Shown: positions 16,338 through 25,919, counted from the first letter of the stretch. The stretch: 64,000 nt of DNA from Campylobacter showae (GCF_004803815.1 NZ_CP012544.1:2033888-2097887), one strand, 5' to 3'. Made by a program: numbers and translations. The notes: generated from the sequence alone by a model not told the origin.

Positions 16338-17279
16338 ATGAGCATCACGTTTTTCGTTAAAAATAAAAAGAAGTTTCTAGTCGGTCTTGCGCCCGTGATG
16401 AGCGTGGAGGAGGCGCTGCGGTTGGTGCCGAATTTATCGCAGTTTAACGCCGACGAGGACGACGAGGAGTTTGACGCCGAGGGCTTTTACGGCGCAAAGC
16501 TTGACGAGTTTGACTGCCTAGTTGCCGGCACGAACGGGCTTAGCGGACGCGGCTTTGAGATCGGATACGAGGACGGCGCCTACAACGTCCGCATCGGCAC
16601 GCCCAGCACCCGCACGGACTGGAAAATCGCTCTAGAGTACCTAAAAAACCTAGCCATAAAAATGGACGGCGAAATCGTGAGCGAGGACGGGGAGAAATTT
16701 AGCGCGCAAAATATCGAAAGCTTTAACTATGAGCCCGATATACGCGCGGGGCTAGAGGCGATAGAGCAAAATTTGCAAAAAGAGGCGCAAATCAGCACTA
16801 TTTACGGCATAAGAAACGAAGTGTCCTTTGATAAAAAGATCATAGCTCGCATACTAGGCGCGGAGGATCCCGCGGGCGAATTTGGCAAATTCGTAACCGA
16901 TATCCAAAATTTGGATGCATATTTTGCAAATCAGATGTTTTACCGCAGGAACGATAGCGGCGAGATCATCGGGCAGTACGTCCTGTCGCAAGACGTCGTT
17001 ACCGTGCTGCCGTATGAACCTAGCGTGGAGTATAAAAATTTGCAAATGCTGGGCGATGAGAAAGTCGCGCGGTGGTCGGTCGCGATATTTGGCGGAGATG
17101 GCAACGACGACGAAAAATACGAGATCCTAGCGACGCTGAAATATGAAAGTTTCATCCAAAATTTGCCGAGAGATAAATACAAATTTATCGATGCTAAAAA
17201 TATCGTAGTAAGCGCGTTTAGCAAGGCAGAATTTGACGAGCTAATCGCAAAATGCGGCCAAGATGGGCTAGCGGACTAA
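16338..17279 (+). CDS. Hypothetical protein, DUF4299-like
   Basis: 313 residues, acidic, no signal peptide. The opening MSITFFVKNKKK and the overall pattern resemble DUF4299 proteins of unknown function. RBS CAAAGGATCAAAA precedes the ATG. It contains an Asp/Glu run (ADEDDEEFDAE near residue 38). Flanking intergenic regions are dense in CAAATTTG words and give no functional clue. Confidence 0.6.
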   Translation: MSITFFVKNKKKFLVGLAPVMSVEEALRLVPNLSQFNADEDDEEFDAEGFYGAKLDEFDCLVAGTNGLSGRGFEIGYEDGAYNVRIGTPSTRTDWKIALEYLKNLAIKMDGEIVSEDGEKFSAQNIESFNYEPDIRAGLEAIEQNLQKEAQISTIYGIRNEVSFDKKIIARILGAEDPAGEFGKFVTDIQNLDAYFANQMFYRRNDSGEIIGQYVLSQDVVTVLPYEPSVEYKNLQMLGDEKVARWSVAIFGGDGNDDEKYEILATLKYESFIQNLPRDKYKFIDAKNIVVSAFSKAEFDELIAKCGQDGLAD

Positions 17280-17520
17280 GCGGCTTGCTTGGCAATAAAT
17301 CGTTGCCGCCGTGCGGTAAATTTAACGGCATAGTTAAATTTATGGCCGAAATTTGCCCGCCTTTTTGCTCCGAAACGAAGCCAAATTTGACGCAAGATAG
17401 ATCAAATTTGGCGTCAAATTTAAAACTCCGCAAGGCTGTAAATTTAACCGCAAACCCAAAATATTGACTTGCGCCGTACCTTTGGATAAAATCGGGCGCA
17501 AAAATCAAAAGAGATCAAAA

Positions 17521-17921
17521 ATGCGAAAATTTTCCTGCCGCTTTTATGCGCTTTCCTGCTAGGCGGATGCACTACGTACGGCGTCGGCCCCTCTAATATA
17601 TTTCTAGAAAACAAAGAGCTAACTCAGCTAAAAGGCCGCCATATCCTAGATATGGAAAAATACTCCGGCGGCTGGTCGCATATCGAGATAGGTGTGCTTT
17701 CGAACAAATTTTATATGCAGCACGAACCGCGCGAAGTGCTATCGGTAGAAAGATCGTGCAACTTCTGGGGCTGCAGCGTAACGGGTGTGAACTACAGCAC
17801 CTACGGCTTTGTTTACTTTACTACCGACAAAGACGGCTATATCACGGACTACACCGAGGACGGCGACGCGATAAGGAGCGTCAAGCATAAATTTAAAGAC
17901 CTGCTAGTACTGGAGAACTAA
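17521..17921 (+). pseudogene. Lipoprotein gene with a one-base frameshift in the signal peptide
   Basis: From ATG 17521 the frame stops after 13 codons. One additional A in the A4 run (17526-17529) would instead give MRKIFLPLLCAFLLGGC, a textbook lipoprotein signal with lipobox, continuing through TTYGVGPSNIF into the frame that stays open to 17921. The downstream frame alone starts at ATG 17652 with no RBS. So it is either a recent inactivation, a slipped-strand switch, or a sequencing error. The mature protein would have about 115 residues with a Cys pair (SCNFWGCS). Family unknown. The stop lies one base before the Sel1-like gene, implying an operon. Confidence 0.7.
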
Positions 17922-17922
17922 G

Positions 17923-18591
17923 ATGAAAAAGACGGTAATAACACTATGCGCGTTTGCGATCACTGCGGCGTTTGGGCTCTCTAACGAGGATTACGATAAA
18001 TTTATAGTGCTAGATGATAGCGGAAAATACAAAGAAGCGTTGGCATTTATCAAGCCAAAGGCCGATAGCGGCGATGCTAGAGCCGTCACGCTCGTAGGCT
18101 ACCTATACGAGGTGAGGATGTCTAACATCGGCGAAGGCGTAAAGTGGTACAAAAAAGCCATGGGACTAAATGATTCGCTCGCTCACTCGAATATGGCGCG
18201 GATCTATTACCGCATGACGGACTATAAACTAGCCGCGCAGACCCTTGAAAAGGCAAGCAAACTAGGCGACACGGGCGCGGACGCAACGCTAGGAAATATG
18301 TATCTAAACGGAATACACTTTAAAAAAGACTATAAAAAAGCGCTCGTCTACATCCAAATAGGAAATATGTATCTAAACGGAATACACTTTAAAAAAGACT
18401 ATAAAAAAGCGCTCGTCTACATCCAAAAAGGCGTTGCCGATGACGATCCTCAGGCTCTAACCGATCTAGCTATATGCTACGAGAACAGCTACGGCGTCGC
18501 AAGGGATATGGATAAAGCCATAGAGTTCTACAAACGCGGAGCGGCGCAAGGTAACGAATACGCCAAAAGAGCGCTAGAGAGGTTGCAGTAG
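17923..18591 (+). CDS. Secreted Sel1/TPR-repeat protein with internal tandem duplication
   Basis: 222 residues with a signal peptide (MKKTVITLCAFAITAAFG). Sel1-like repeats are seen in GEGVKWYKKAM, DYKKALVYIQKGV and DMDKAIEFYKRGAAQGN. Such solenoids mediate protein contacts in the periplasm. Residues about 124-169 contain two nearly identical 23-residue units beginning GNMYLNGIHFKKDYKKALVY, encoded by a 69-bp direct duplication (18292-18360 and 18361-18429). A 23-residue period does not fit the roughly 36-residue Sel1 unit, so the duplication probably disturbs the solenoid. Confidence 0.8.
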   Translation: MKKTVITLCAFAITAAFGLSNEDYDKFIVLDDSGKYKEALAFIKPKADSGDARAVTLVGYLYEVRMSNIGEGVKWYKKAMGLNDSLAHSNMARIYYRMTDYKLAAQTLEKASKLGDTGADATLGNMYLNGIHFKKDYKKALVYIQIGNMYLNGIHFKKDYKKALVYIQKGVADDDPQALTDLAICYENSYGVARDMDKAIEFYKRGAAQGNEYAKRALERLQ

Positions 18592-18706
18592 CCAGTGCAT
18601 GGCTACCTGAGTTTTGACGATACCGACTTTATCCGTCTGGTAGCGGCGACTCGGGCGGCGACAGCTTGGGCCACCTCCCAAACCCGCTCGGTTTAAAATT
18701 TAGTTT

Positions 18707-18738
18707 TCGGTAAACCGCCAGATATCGGCCGGTTTACC
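18707..18738. terminator. Inverted repeat between convergent genes
   Basis: GGTAAACCG pairs with CGGTTTACC around a short GC-rich loop, located between the Sel1-like gene and the convergent membrane gene. Probable terminator for one or both; T runs are weak. Confidence 0.5.
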
Positions 18739-18805
18739 CGTTTAGCTTTCGCCTTGCGAAATAACTCAAATTTGGGCAAATTTAAAACCCAAGCCCAAGT
18801 CAAAT

Positions 18806-19600
18806 TTAATAAATAAAAAGCCCCGCGTCCTTTGCTTCGCCGACCTTGTCTGTTTTCACCCAAGCCGCGATATAGATGAAAAACGAAGCCACGAGTAAAA
18901 AGAAGCCAAATACCGCCAAAACGCCGCTCGCCCACAACAGCTCTCCCGCAAAAAACGTGCAAACGTAGACGCGAAAAAGCCCGTTTCTAGTTAGTCTTGC
19001 TAGCTCGAAAAAGACCTTCCCCCACACGAACGCGACGTAGCCAAGCAGCAGTAGCGCGATGATGGCGACAAGCTTAGCGAGCGGATGAGCCGCGTCCGCC
19101 ATATAGGACGCCAGCGTCGCCGTGACGTGAGCGACGAACATCACGATCATCGCCTTGCCGTAGTTTACGTGCAGATCCTCGCTTTGAGCGAGCCCGGCGA
19201 CTCCGCCTAGCGCCGCGTAGGTTAGCAGTGCGGCTGATATGACGGCGAGATTGTCCGCGATCTGTAGTGCTAGTCCCGCGTAACTCGCGATAAAATACGC
19301 GTAGATCTTGATCACGGCCGGCACGATACCGGATGCTATGCCTAGCGTCCTAGCTCGGTCAAACGCCGCGCTCTCTTTTAGTGCAGCCTTCGTCTCCTCG
19401 CTTCTGACGTCTTTCGTCGCGCGCTTTTCGCCCTCGTCTGCGATCACAAACACATCTCTCGCAAACGCCCCGTCAGGTCGAAACGCCGCTCGCTCGCCGC
19501 CGCTAGGTCGCCCCGAGCGCACGTCCTCGAAGCTAAATTTATAGTATTTGCCGTCATCGCCGATTATCGTCGTTTCGTTTATCGCTACGCCCTTCACCAA
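18806..19600 (-). CDS. Multi-pass membrane protein with cold-shock-like N-terminus
   Basis: 264 residues. Residues 1-55 (NETTIIGDDGKYYKFSFEDV, then RAAFRPDGAFARDVFVI) look like the OB/cold-shock-like domain found fused to small membrane proteins. Residues about 90-255 contain five or six hydrophobic helices. Function unknown. RBS AAGGAGAG precedes the ATG. It lies upstream of no obvious partner; DUF3137 and LemA genes are behind it on the same strand. Confidence 0.65.
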   Translation of the reverse strand: MVKGVAINETTIIGDDGKYYKFSFEDVRSGRPSGGERAAFRPDGAFARDVFVIADEGEKRATKDVRSEETKAALKESAAFDRARTLGIASGIVPAVIKIYAYFIASYAGLALQIADNLAVISAALLTYAALGGVAGLAQSEDLHVNYGKAMIVMFVAHVTATLASYMADAAHPLAKLVAIIALLLLGYVAFVWGKVFFELARLTRNGLFRVYVCTFFAGELLWASGVLAVFGFFLLVASFFIYIAAWVKTDKVGEAKDAGLFIY

Positions 19601-19701
19601 CTCTCCTTTTTGCGTTTTTGCCGCCCTGTTTCAGATTAACCCGCTCGTTTGCATTTTTGAGGTACGGGTTATGCCGCCCGTCAAATTTGACGCCGCGCTC
19701 C

Positions 19702-20568
19702 CTAGTCCAGCCAAATTTTACGGTTTAGCCGCAGCTCCTCGACGATACGCAAAAAGCCGCCGATCTCGTCTTTGTAAAATCTATTCGCCCCTTTGCCAAC
19801 GAGCGGACGGCGCAGATCAGGCTCGAAGTTATCGCGCCCCGTACGGATCGCCATGCAGATTTTATCGCCTATTAGCACGATGTTTATCGGGCGATGAAAT
19901 CTCGTTTTTAGTAGCTTTAGATTTTCCATCAGGCTAGGCGTGAGCGCATATCTAGCCTCGATCTGATCGGTCGTATAGACGCGAAATAGCCGCTCAAACT
20001 CCGCGTCGTCCATCCTCGCGCGCTTGCCGCCGTAGTCCTTAAAATCATCCGTCCCGCTACAAATTTGCGTAACACCCTTTAGCCGTTTAGGAAAATCCGC
20101 GACAAATAAAATCCCCGCAAAAAGTACTCTATGCGTCTTGTTTCCGTGTAGATCCTCTTTGATACTTATCGCCTCTACGTCGCTAAATTTAACCCGCATG
20201 CCCTCTATCTGTCCGAAAATCAGGTCGTTGCCCGAGTATTTGTCGATGTCGAAATCATAAATCATATAAAGATAATCGCTCTCTACGTAGTCGCCCGGAT
20301 AATACGTGAGACCGCAGTCCTCCACGATGCTCCTCACGACCTTTCGCTTAAATTTAAACGTAAAGCTATCGGTAAAAATACTCTCGAAAAAATAGTACAT
20401 CGCAGTCCCGCAGACCACAAACGCGACCGCGCTAAGGGCGGCGTTTTGCGCGGCTAGATATAGCAGCCAAGCCGCCGCGGCGGCGACAAAGACGCAGGTG
20501 AGCTTTAGCCTAAAAAGCGAGCGCAAAACCTTTTGTCGCTCAAGCTCTAGCAAGACCAGATCGTCCAT
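19702..20568 (-). CDS. DUF3137 family membrane protein
   Basis: 288 residues. Two N-terminal membrane segments (about 22-40 and 46-62) are followed by a cytoplasmic domain with IVEDCGLTYYPGDYVESDYLY, IFGQIEGMRVKFSDVEAISIKEDLHG and KTRFHRPINIVLIGDKICMAI, features of DUF3137 proteins, which commonly sit next to LemA. Function is not established. About 250 bp separate it from lemA. Confidence 0.75.
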   Translation of the reverse strand: MDDLVLLELERQKVLRSLFRLKLTCVFVAAAAAWLLYLAAQNAALSAVAFVVCGTAMYYFFESIFTDSFTFKFKRKVVRSIVEDCGLTYYPGDYVESDYLYMIYDFDIDKYSGNDLIFGQIEGMRVKFSDVEAISIKEDLHGNKTHRVLFAGILFVADFPKRLKGVTQICSGTDDFKDYGGKRARMDDAEFERLFRVYTTDQIEARYALTPSLMENLKLLKTRFHRPINIVLIGDKICMAIRTGRDNFEPDLRRPLVGKGANRFYKDEIGGFLRIVEELRLNRKIWLD

Positions 20569-20814
20569 TTATGCTCCTGTTTTTAATCTAACGCCGTTTT
20601 TATAAATTTGGCTATTTTACGGGCTTTCGTCTTTAAATTTGCGTTTTAAACCGCTTAAATTTAAGCTCTTTTCTGTGGGCGGCGACGCTCAAATTTGGAT
20701 CAAATTTGCCGCTTTTACCTTCAAATTTGACGAACCGACAAAGCCCGCCTGCATTTTCAAGAGTGCGGTTAAGCGTTCAAATTTAACGTCAAATTTGATG
20801 AAGCGAGTTCAAAT
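20569..20814. other. Intergenic cluster of TCAAATTTGA-type palindromes
   Basis: No gene seen. At least seven copies of the CAAATTT(G/A) core occur between about 20690 and 20815, near or on palindromic TCAAATTTGA. The same word recurs in most intergenic spaces of the window. Confidence 0.6.
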
Positions 20815-21369
20815 TTAGCGATTAAAAAGCTCGTGCACGTCGTGCGGATCGTCTTGACCTTTCGGCACCTCGAAAAACGCCGCCTTATTAAACCTCGCCC
20901 AGCTAGCGACGAGATTTGAAGGAAACATCTCCACGGCGTTGTTATAGTCGGTCACTGCGGCGTTGTAGGCGCGTCGCGCGGCGGAGATCTGTTCCTCGAT
21001 CTCGTTTAGCGTCTTTTGCAGGTGCATGACGTTTTCGTTGGCTTTGAGCTCGGGGTAGTTCTCGACGACGACGTTGAGCTTTGAGATGAGGTTTGACAGC
21101 TCGCCGTTGAGTGCAAATCTCTGCTCGTCGCCTGCTGCCTTTTGGATACCGCTTCTAAGCGCGGAGATGTTTTCTAGCAGCTCGCGCTCGTGCGTGATGT
21201 ATTGCTTGACGGTGGCGACGAGGTTTGGGATGAGGTCAAAGCGCCTTTTTAGCTGCGTATCGACGCCCGATCTGATGTTTGAGACTTGGTTGCGCTTGCC
21301 CACTAGCGAGTTGTAGACCGAGATGACGATGAGTGCGAGAACGGCGATGATACCTAGGACGATGTACAT
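20815..21369 (-). CDS. lemA: LemA family protein
   Basis: 184 residues. One N-terminal membrane anchor (IVLGIIAVLALIVISVYNSL), then the LemA signature RNQVSNIRSGVDTQLKRRFDLIPNLVATVKQY and a long helical bundle. Conserved across bacteria, role still vague. RBS AAGGAG lies just before the ATG. DUF3137 downstream is a frequent neighbour. Confidence 0.93.
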   Translation of the reverse strand: MYIVLGIIAVLALIVISVYNSLVGKRNQVSNIRSGVDTQLKRRFDLIPNLVATVKQYITHERELLENISALRSGIQKAAGDEQRFALNGELSNLISKLNVVVENYPELKANENVMHLQKTLNEIEEQISAARRAYNAAVTDYNNAVEMFPSNLVASWARFNKAAFFEVPKGQDDPHDVHELFNR

Positions 21370-22300
21370 TTTTGCTCCTTTGATTTAACTTTTATTTTGA
21401 TTATATCAAAAAACCGCTGAAGCCGGAAAATTATACTCGTTTTTAACGCGCTAGATGCTAGGTCGCTCGGGATTTGCTACCAAAATGCTAAATTTCGCTT
21501 GTCTTTGCAAAAGCCGCTTTGCGAGCAAATCTCGGACACAAGGGCTAGTTACCGCAAAATAAAGACGCGCGGCCGATTTTACGCTTAAATTTAGGCTTAA
21601 AAACGCAAAATACGCTTTTAGCTTTACGTTACGGGCGGTTAAGCCCATTTTTAAACAAAAATAAAAGATATGCGTAGGCAAAACGGCTCGGCGCAAGCCC
21701 TTGCCGTGCGGCGGCAATCGGCGAATAAAATCTAGCCTATAAATTTCGCCTGTACGGGCGGCACGGCCTTTTGCCGCGATAAATTCGTATCTTTTGAGGG
21801 CGATTTTACGCGACCTAACGGCTAAATCATCGCAAATTTAGCGCCGTTTAAGCAGCGATAAAAAATAGCGTTTTTAAGCACGCCAAAAAAGCGCGAAACA
21901 TATTTTCTCGCAGCTTCAGAGTTTTAAGCCGCAAGAGCAAAACTGACTTTAAACGGCAAATCGCCGAGCCGCCAAATCCACCCCGCGCGTTTTGCGTTTA
22001 GGCAAGGAAATTACCGCTCGCACTCTATGCAAAATTTAGCTATTTTGCCGGCTGCAAGTAGGCAAATTTACGCTTACTAGTAAGCCTAGAGAGCAAAAGC
22101 GCGGATTTGCGCCGCGCACAAACGGCAAATTTGCGACTTTGCGCCGTAAGGCAAAAACCAAAACTAGCCAAAAGGCGCAAATTTAAGGCGCGCATAAAAA
22201 CTAAACCAAAGCGCTTTAGCCTTTTAAAGCTCGCAAAGTTTGCCGCAAACCCGCTTTTACCGCGTCTTGTGCGATAAATTGCGGGATAAATCCTAGCAAA
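21370..22300. other. 930-bp region without a recognisable gene
   Basis: No protein with family features, tRNA or terminator recognised. The only sizeable frame (88 codons, minus, 21451-21717) has biased composition and no RBS. The DNA alternates GCG/CGC and AAATTT words. It could hold a decayed gene or long leader sequences, but I cannot show either. Confidence 0.6.
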
Positions 22301-24811
22301 TCACCACTTCATACCCGCTTCCAGCCAAAAGTTGCGGCCAAGGCCGTACTCGTAGTAGCTACCTTCGTTTGAGGCGATAAATTTTTTGTTTAAAAGATTA
22401 TTTATGTCAAGATTTATAAACGCTCGAAAATCGCCGGCCAGCCGCCTTTCGTAACCTATACGCATATCCCACGTCGCGTATGCGGGTAGCTTTTGGCGCT
22501 CGTAGACGTACATCCCGCGCGCCCTATTCCAGCCGCCTAGTAGCGCGTCCGTTTTGCTCGTATAGTTTATGAAATTTGAAACGCTAAAGCCGCTAAATTT
22601 AGCCGAGTGGCGAAATTTGGCGGTAAAAGGCACATGGTAATCAACGACAGGTAGTTCGCTTTTTTTGATGATTTTACCGTTATACGAGACGTCGTCATTC
22701 ATCTCGTCGTCTTCGTAATCCATAAAGCTCCTGCTTTGCTTAGTAAAGCTTAGCGAGCCTTCAAAATCGTTTTTTACGCCCCAAATTTCGATCGGAGCGA
22801 TGTTTGCCGCGCTTAAGGTTACGATGTCGCGCTTGCTTTGCCCCTCGTTGGTAAATATAGAATATCCGTTTCCGTAGCCTGCTAGCGGCTCTCTTACGTA
22901 TTTCATCGCTACTTCGTCGCGGCCTTGGCGTCTTACGTATTTGAGATTTAGCCTCGCGTTGCCGACGTCGCCGCGATAATACGCGCTAAATTCGTCGTCG
23001 TAAGGCGTCTTTAGCCCTCTGATCGGGTAACGGTCGCTATCGTAATCGCCGCACACGTAGGGTGCGCCGTATGAACCTCTAGTGCAAGTTTTACTCATTT
23101 TATAGATGCCGTTATACATCTTGTACGCGAAAAAATTTCGTCCGTAGTAGCGGTTTAACCCGAGTCCTACAAAATTTTTATCCGCGAATTCATACTCGGC
23201 TAGCAACCTCGGGGCCAAATTTACGTCGTTATTATCGCCGTTTCGCTCGATGCGAAGTCCGGGGCGAAATTTAAACGCGCCAAACCTCATCTCGTCTTCG
23301 AGATAAAGGGCGAGATTGGTTTGCGTAGCCTTGGTTTTTACGGCGTAGTAGTAGATTTTTTTCGATAGATATTGACCGACCGCGCCCTGGGATGCGAAGC
23401 TATCGTCTATGACGCAAGTTTTATCCCCCGGCTCGCACGCGCCCGTTAGCGACTTTGGGATGCTGTTGTGAACGTAGGTTTTGGGTATCTCGTAACCGCC
23501 GATTTGCCTAGTTAGCTCAAAGCCCGATTTTATCAGATGCACCGCGCTAAAAGCGTCAAATTCTTTCATGCTCGCATCAAATTTATACGAGAGAGTATTC
23601 TGCTTTTGGGTAAAGTCGTTATACCCGCCGATGCCCGCACTCCCGCTCGTACTCCAGTTTTTGACGTTTGAGGATTTGTAGGTATAATACTCGGTATCAT
23701 GCTCATAGTCGCGGCTGTTTTGCGAGGCGGAGTAGCTAAGCGTCTGCTCTAAAAATACCCCCTCAAGATCGGCCTGCGCCTCGAGAGTCGCGACGTAACC
23801 GCCGTATTTTAGCGTGAGCTGAGAGTCTAGGTAGCGCTTGGCGGAGGTGTAGTTATCTAGCCTAGAGTACAAAAAGCTCGGCTTTAGCGTAAATTTATCG
23901 CTCACGCCCCAAACGCCTTTTACGAAAAGATTATCATTAGTCTGCCTGTCGTTTGGAAACGAGTATAAATTTTGATTTATCTGCTTTTTGTTGTAGTGGT
24001 TTTCTATGACGGAGCGGTGCCTCGAGTAGTTTAGCAAAAGGCCGAAATTCTGCGTCAAATACCCCTCGGCGCCGACTCTATACCTGCGCTTTTTAAAGTC
24101 GCTCATATCGGCTAGATCGCCGTCGTCGTATCTTTGCTCGGCGGAGGCGTCTTTATAAATTTTGCTCCAATCCCCGCCCGTATAAGAGTAGCTAAGCACG
24201 CCGTGAAAGCCGCTTTTAGGGTCTCTGGTTTTAGCGTTTACGGCACCTCCTTGAAAGCCGCCGTACCTAGCCGAGACCGCGCTATCTAGCACCTCGACGC
24301 TACCTAACAGATCCGTATCTACGCTCATAGCCTGCGAGCCTATCGTGCTGTCGCTCCAGATGTTGTTGTGGTTATTCCACGTGCGTTTTTTAGGGTCTAG
24401 GTCGTTATTTATGCTTGCGCCGTCTAGGGTAAAGTTGTTTTGATAGTAGCTCGCGCCGTTTATGCTGATATCTTGCGGAGCCAGCTCGCCCGCACGCACG
24501 CTTTTGGCGTTTTTTGCGCTAAAGGCGGCGTTTGGATTGCCTTTTAAAAGATCGGTTATGCCGTGATTTTTAGACGTTATCAGATCCATATCCGCGCGCG
24601 TTAGTTTTCCGGGCTCTTTCGTAGCGTTGGCGTCGGCGCTGACCTCGACTTTATCTAGCACGACCTCCGCAGCGTTTAGCGTACTTAAATTTAACGCCTT
24701 TAAAGCGGTTAAATTTAAAGAGTCTTGATTAGCGTCGCGACTCGCTGCCCAATGCGAAAGCGGCAAATTTAACGCCGCGGCCGCTACCAAAAGGCTAGCC
24801 GTTTTTTTCAT
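22301..24811 (-). CDS. TonB-dependent outer-membrane receptor
   Basis: 836 residues. Signal peptide MKKTASLLVAAAALNLPLSHWAAS, a plug domain about residues 60-200 (ITDLLKGNPNAAF, DISINGASYYQNNFTLDGASIN, LLGSVEVLDSAVSARYGGFQGGAV), and a beta barrel ending in the aromatic FWLEAGMKW. The plug is of the large carboxypeptidase-regulated/OMP_RagA-like style with a long NDLDP insertion. Substrate unknown. Two secreted MerP-like metal-binding proteins are encoded upstream on the same strand, so metal uptake is a reasonable inference. Confidence 0.88.
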   Translation of the reverse strand: MKKTASLLVAAAALNLPLSHWAASRDANQDSLNLTALKALNLSTLNAAEVVLDKVEVSADANATKEPGKLTRADMDLITSKNHGITDLLKGNPNAAFSAKNAKSVRAGELAPQDISINGASYYQNNFTLDGASINNDLDPKKRTWNNHNNIWSDSTIGSQAMSVDTDLLGSVEVLDSAVSARYGGFQGGAVNAKTRDPKSGFHGVLSYSYTGGDWSKIYKDASAEQRYDDGDLADMSDFKKRRYRVGAEGYLTQNFGLLLNYSRHRSVIENHYNKKQINQNLYSFPNDRQTNDNLFVKGVWGVSDKFTLKPSFLYSRLDNYTSAKRYLDSQLTLKYGGYVATLEAQADLEGVFLEQTLSYSASQNSRDYEHDTEYYTYKSSNVKNWSTSGSAGIGGYNDFTQKQNTLSYKFDASMKEFDAFSAVHLIKSGFELTRQIGGYEIPKTYVHNSIPKSLTGACEPGDKTCVIDDSFASQGAVGQYLSKKIYYYAVKTKATQTNLALYLEDEMRFGAFKFRPGLRIERNGDNNDVNLAPRLLAEYEFADKNFVGLGLNRYYGRNFFAYKMYNGIYKMSKTCTRGSYGAPYVCGDYDSDRYPIRGLKTPYDDEFSAYYRGDVGNARLNLKYVRRQGRDEVAMKYVREPLAGYGNGYSIFTNEGQSKRDIVTLSAANIAPIEIWGVKNDFEGSLSFTKQSRSFMDYEDDEMNDDVSYNGKIIKKSELPVVDYHVPFTAKFRHSAKFSGFSVSNFINYTSKTDALLGGWNRARGMYVYERQKLPAYATWDMRIGYERRLAGDFRAFINLDINNLLNKKFIASNEGSYYEYGLGRNFWLEAGMKW

Positions 24812-25161
24812 AATTATCCTTAGTTAAATTTATTTGTCGGTTTTGGGCGTTTGCGTCAAAACCGCGTATTTTAGGCGGCGATAAATTTTACTCGCCTTAC
24901 GTTTTAGCTTTGAACGGTTGCTAAATTCGGCTAAATTTACGCCGCAAAGTTTGTAAAAAGGTGGCTATTTGCGATTCACCTCCGCAGCGATTTGGCTTTG
25001 TTTTTTAAACACGCGTTTAAACCGCAAATTTAAATAAAAACGCCGCCGAAATTTATTCGCCGCTTAAAAAAGCTACGCCAAGCAGGTTTGCTAAGCTCTA
25101 AAGCCGCTTTTGCTAAAAATCTAAAAACCGCGCTAAGAGCTAAATTTATCCAGCGCGGGCG
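24812..25161. other. 350-bp spacer between the TonB receptor and the MerP-like genes
   Basis: No gene seen. Composition is AAATTT- and GCCG-rich. The receptor promoter presumably lies here, but no convincing -10/-35 pair stands out. Confidence 0.5.
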
Positions 25162-25428
25162 TTATTTTTCAGACTTTAAAACCGCCTGATAGCCTTGTTT
25201 TTTGAGCGCTTCTACGACCGTATTTTCGGCAAAGTCGTCCTCGACGACGATGTCGGCCGTTTTAGCTTCCAAATTTACATCAAATTTCTTTACGCCCTTA
25301 AGCTTATTTAACGTCTGCGTGATGACCTCGTAGCAGCTCACGCAGGCCATATTGGGGATCTCGTAAACCAAAGTCTTGTCCGCAAATGCCGCCGTGCAAA
25401 GCACCAGCGCTAGAGCTAGCTTTTTCAT
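25162..25428 (-). CDS. Secreted heavy-metal-associated (MerP-like) protein
   Basis: 88 residues. Signal peptide MKKLALALVLCTAAFA, then an HMA domain with the metal-binding CxxC in IPNMACVSCYEV and a ferredoxin-like beta-alpha pattern (VKKFDVNLEAKTADIVV). Probable periplasmic Cu, Hg or Ni carrier. Start overlaps the stop of the upstream homologue (ATGA), so the two are co-translated. Confidence 0.88.
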   Translation of the reverse strand: MKKLALALVLCTAAFADKTLVYEIPNMACVSCYEVITQTLNKLKGVKKFDVNLEAKTADIVVEDDFAENTVVEALKKQGYQAVLKSEK

Positions 25429-25685
25429 TCTTTGATACCGACTTTGTATTTTTTGGCTTGGATCGCGTGCACGATGTCCATCACGTTTACGCCGCTATCT
25501 GCTGTGATATTTACGTCTTTGCTTTTTAGGTCAAAGCTCACTGCGGTGACGCCCTTGACGCCTTTTGCGGCATCTTCGATTTTCTTGGCGCAACCGCCGC
25601 AGTTCATATTCGGTACGTTTAGTTCGTAGGTTTGCTGCGCAAAAACGCTGCCGCAAATCGCCGCTAAAAGTAAAATTTTCTTCAT
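25425..25685 (-). CDS. Secreted heavy-metal-associated (MerP-like) protein
   Basis: 86 residues. Signal peptide MKKILLLAAICGSVFA, then HMA domain with CGGC in VPNMNCGGCAKKIEDAAKGVKG. ATG 25685 is chosen because AAGGAG ends five bases before it; ATG 25688 is too close. Paralogue of the downstream gene with a different CxxC. The leader upstream shares a motif with that of the copper-type receptor at 36.9 kb. Confidence 0.88.
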   Translation of the reverse strand: MKKILLLAAICGSVFAQQTYELNVPNMNCGGCAKKIEDAAKGVKGVTAVSFDLKSKDVNITADSGVNVMDIVHAIQAKKYKVGIKE

Positions 25686-25730
25686 CATCGCTCCTTGAAA
25701 ATAATATTTGATATGAAATTGTATCACTAT
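25686..25730 (-). promoter_or_regulatory. Leader motif shared with the copper-type receptor
   Basis: On the minus strand, AATTTCA, then AAATATTA, a T run and AGGAGCG occur in the same order and nearly the same spacing as upstream of the gene at 36937. It suggests a common operator; the regulator is unknown. Confidence 0.45.
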
Positions 25731-25872
25731 ATTTCTTATATATTTATTATTTTCTATTTATATTAAAATGTAATATAATTTACTTTTTTCTTATATTTAA
25801 AACTAAAATTTGACATCGAATTTGAGCAGATTTAAAGCGGGAGTAAAAATATTGCGGGGAAATTAAGAGGGG

Positions 25873-25911
25873 AATTTAGCCCACAAAAAGCGTAAATTTG
25901 CAGGCTAAATT
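25873..25911 (-). terminator. Hairpin downstream of typA
   Basis: AATTTAGCC (25873-25881) pairs with GGCTAAATT (25903-25911), starting 9 bp past the typA stop. Confidence 0.5.
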
Positions 25912-25919
25912 TATAAAAT

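Noticed and set aside
18693..18962. 89-codon minus frame
   Set aside because: Alternative frame of the membrane-protein gene and its terminator.
21451..21717. 88-codon minus frame in the long gap
   Set aside because: No RBS, no recognisable domain, and composition like the surrounding noncoding DNA.
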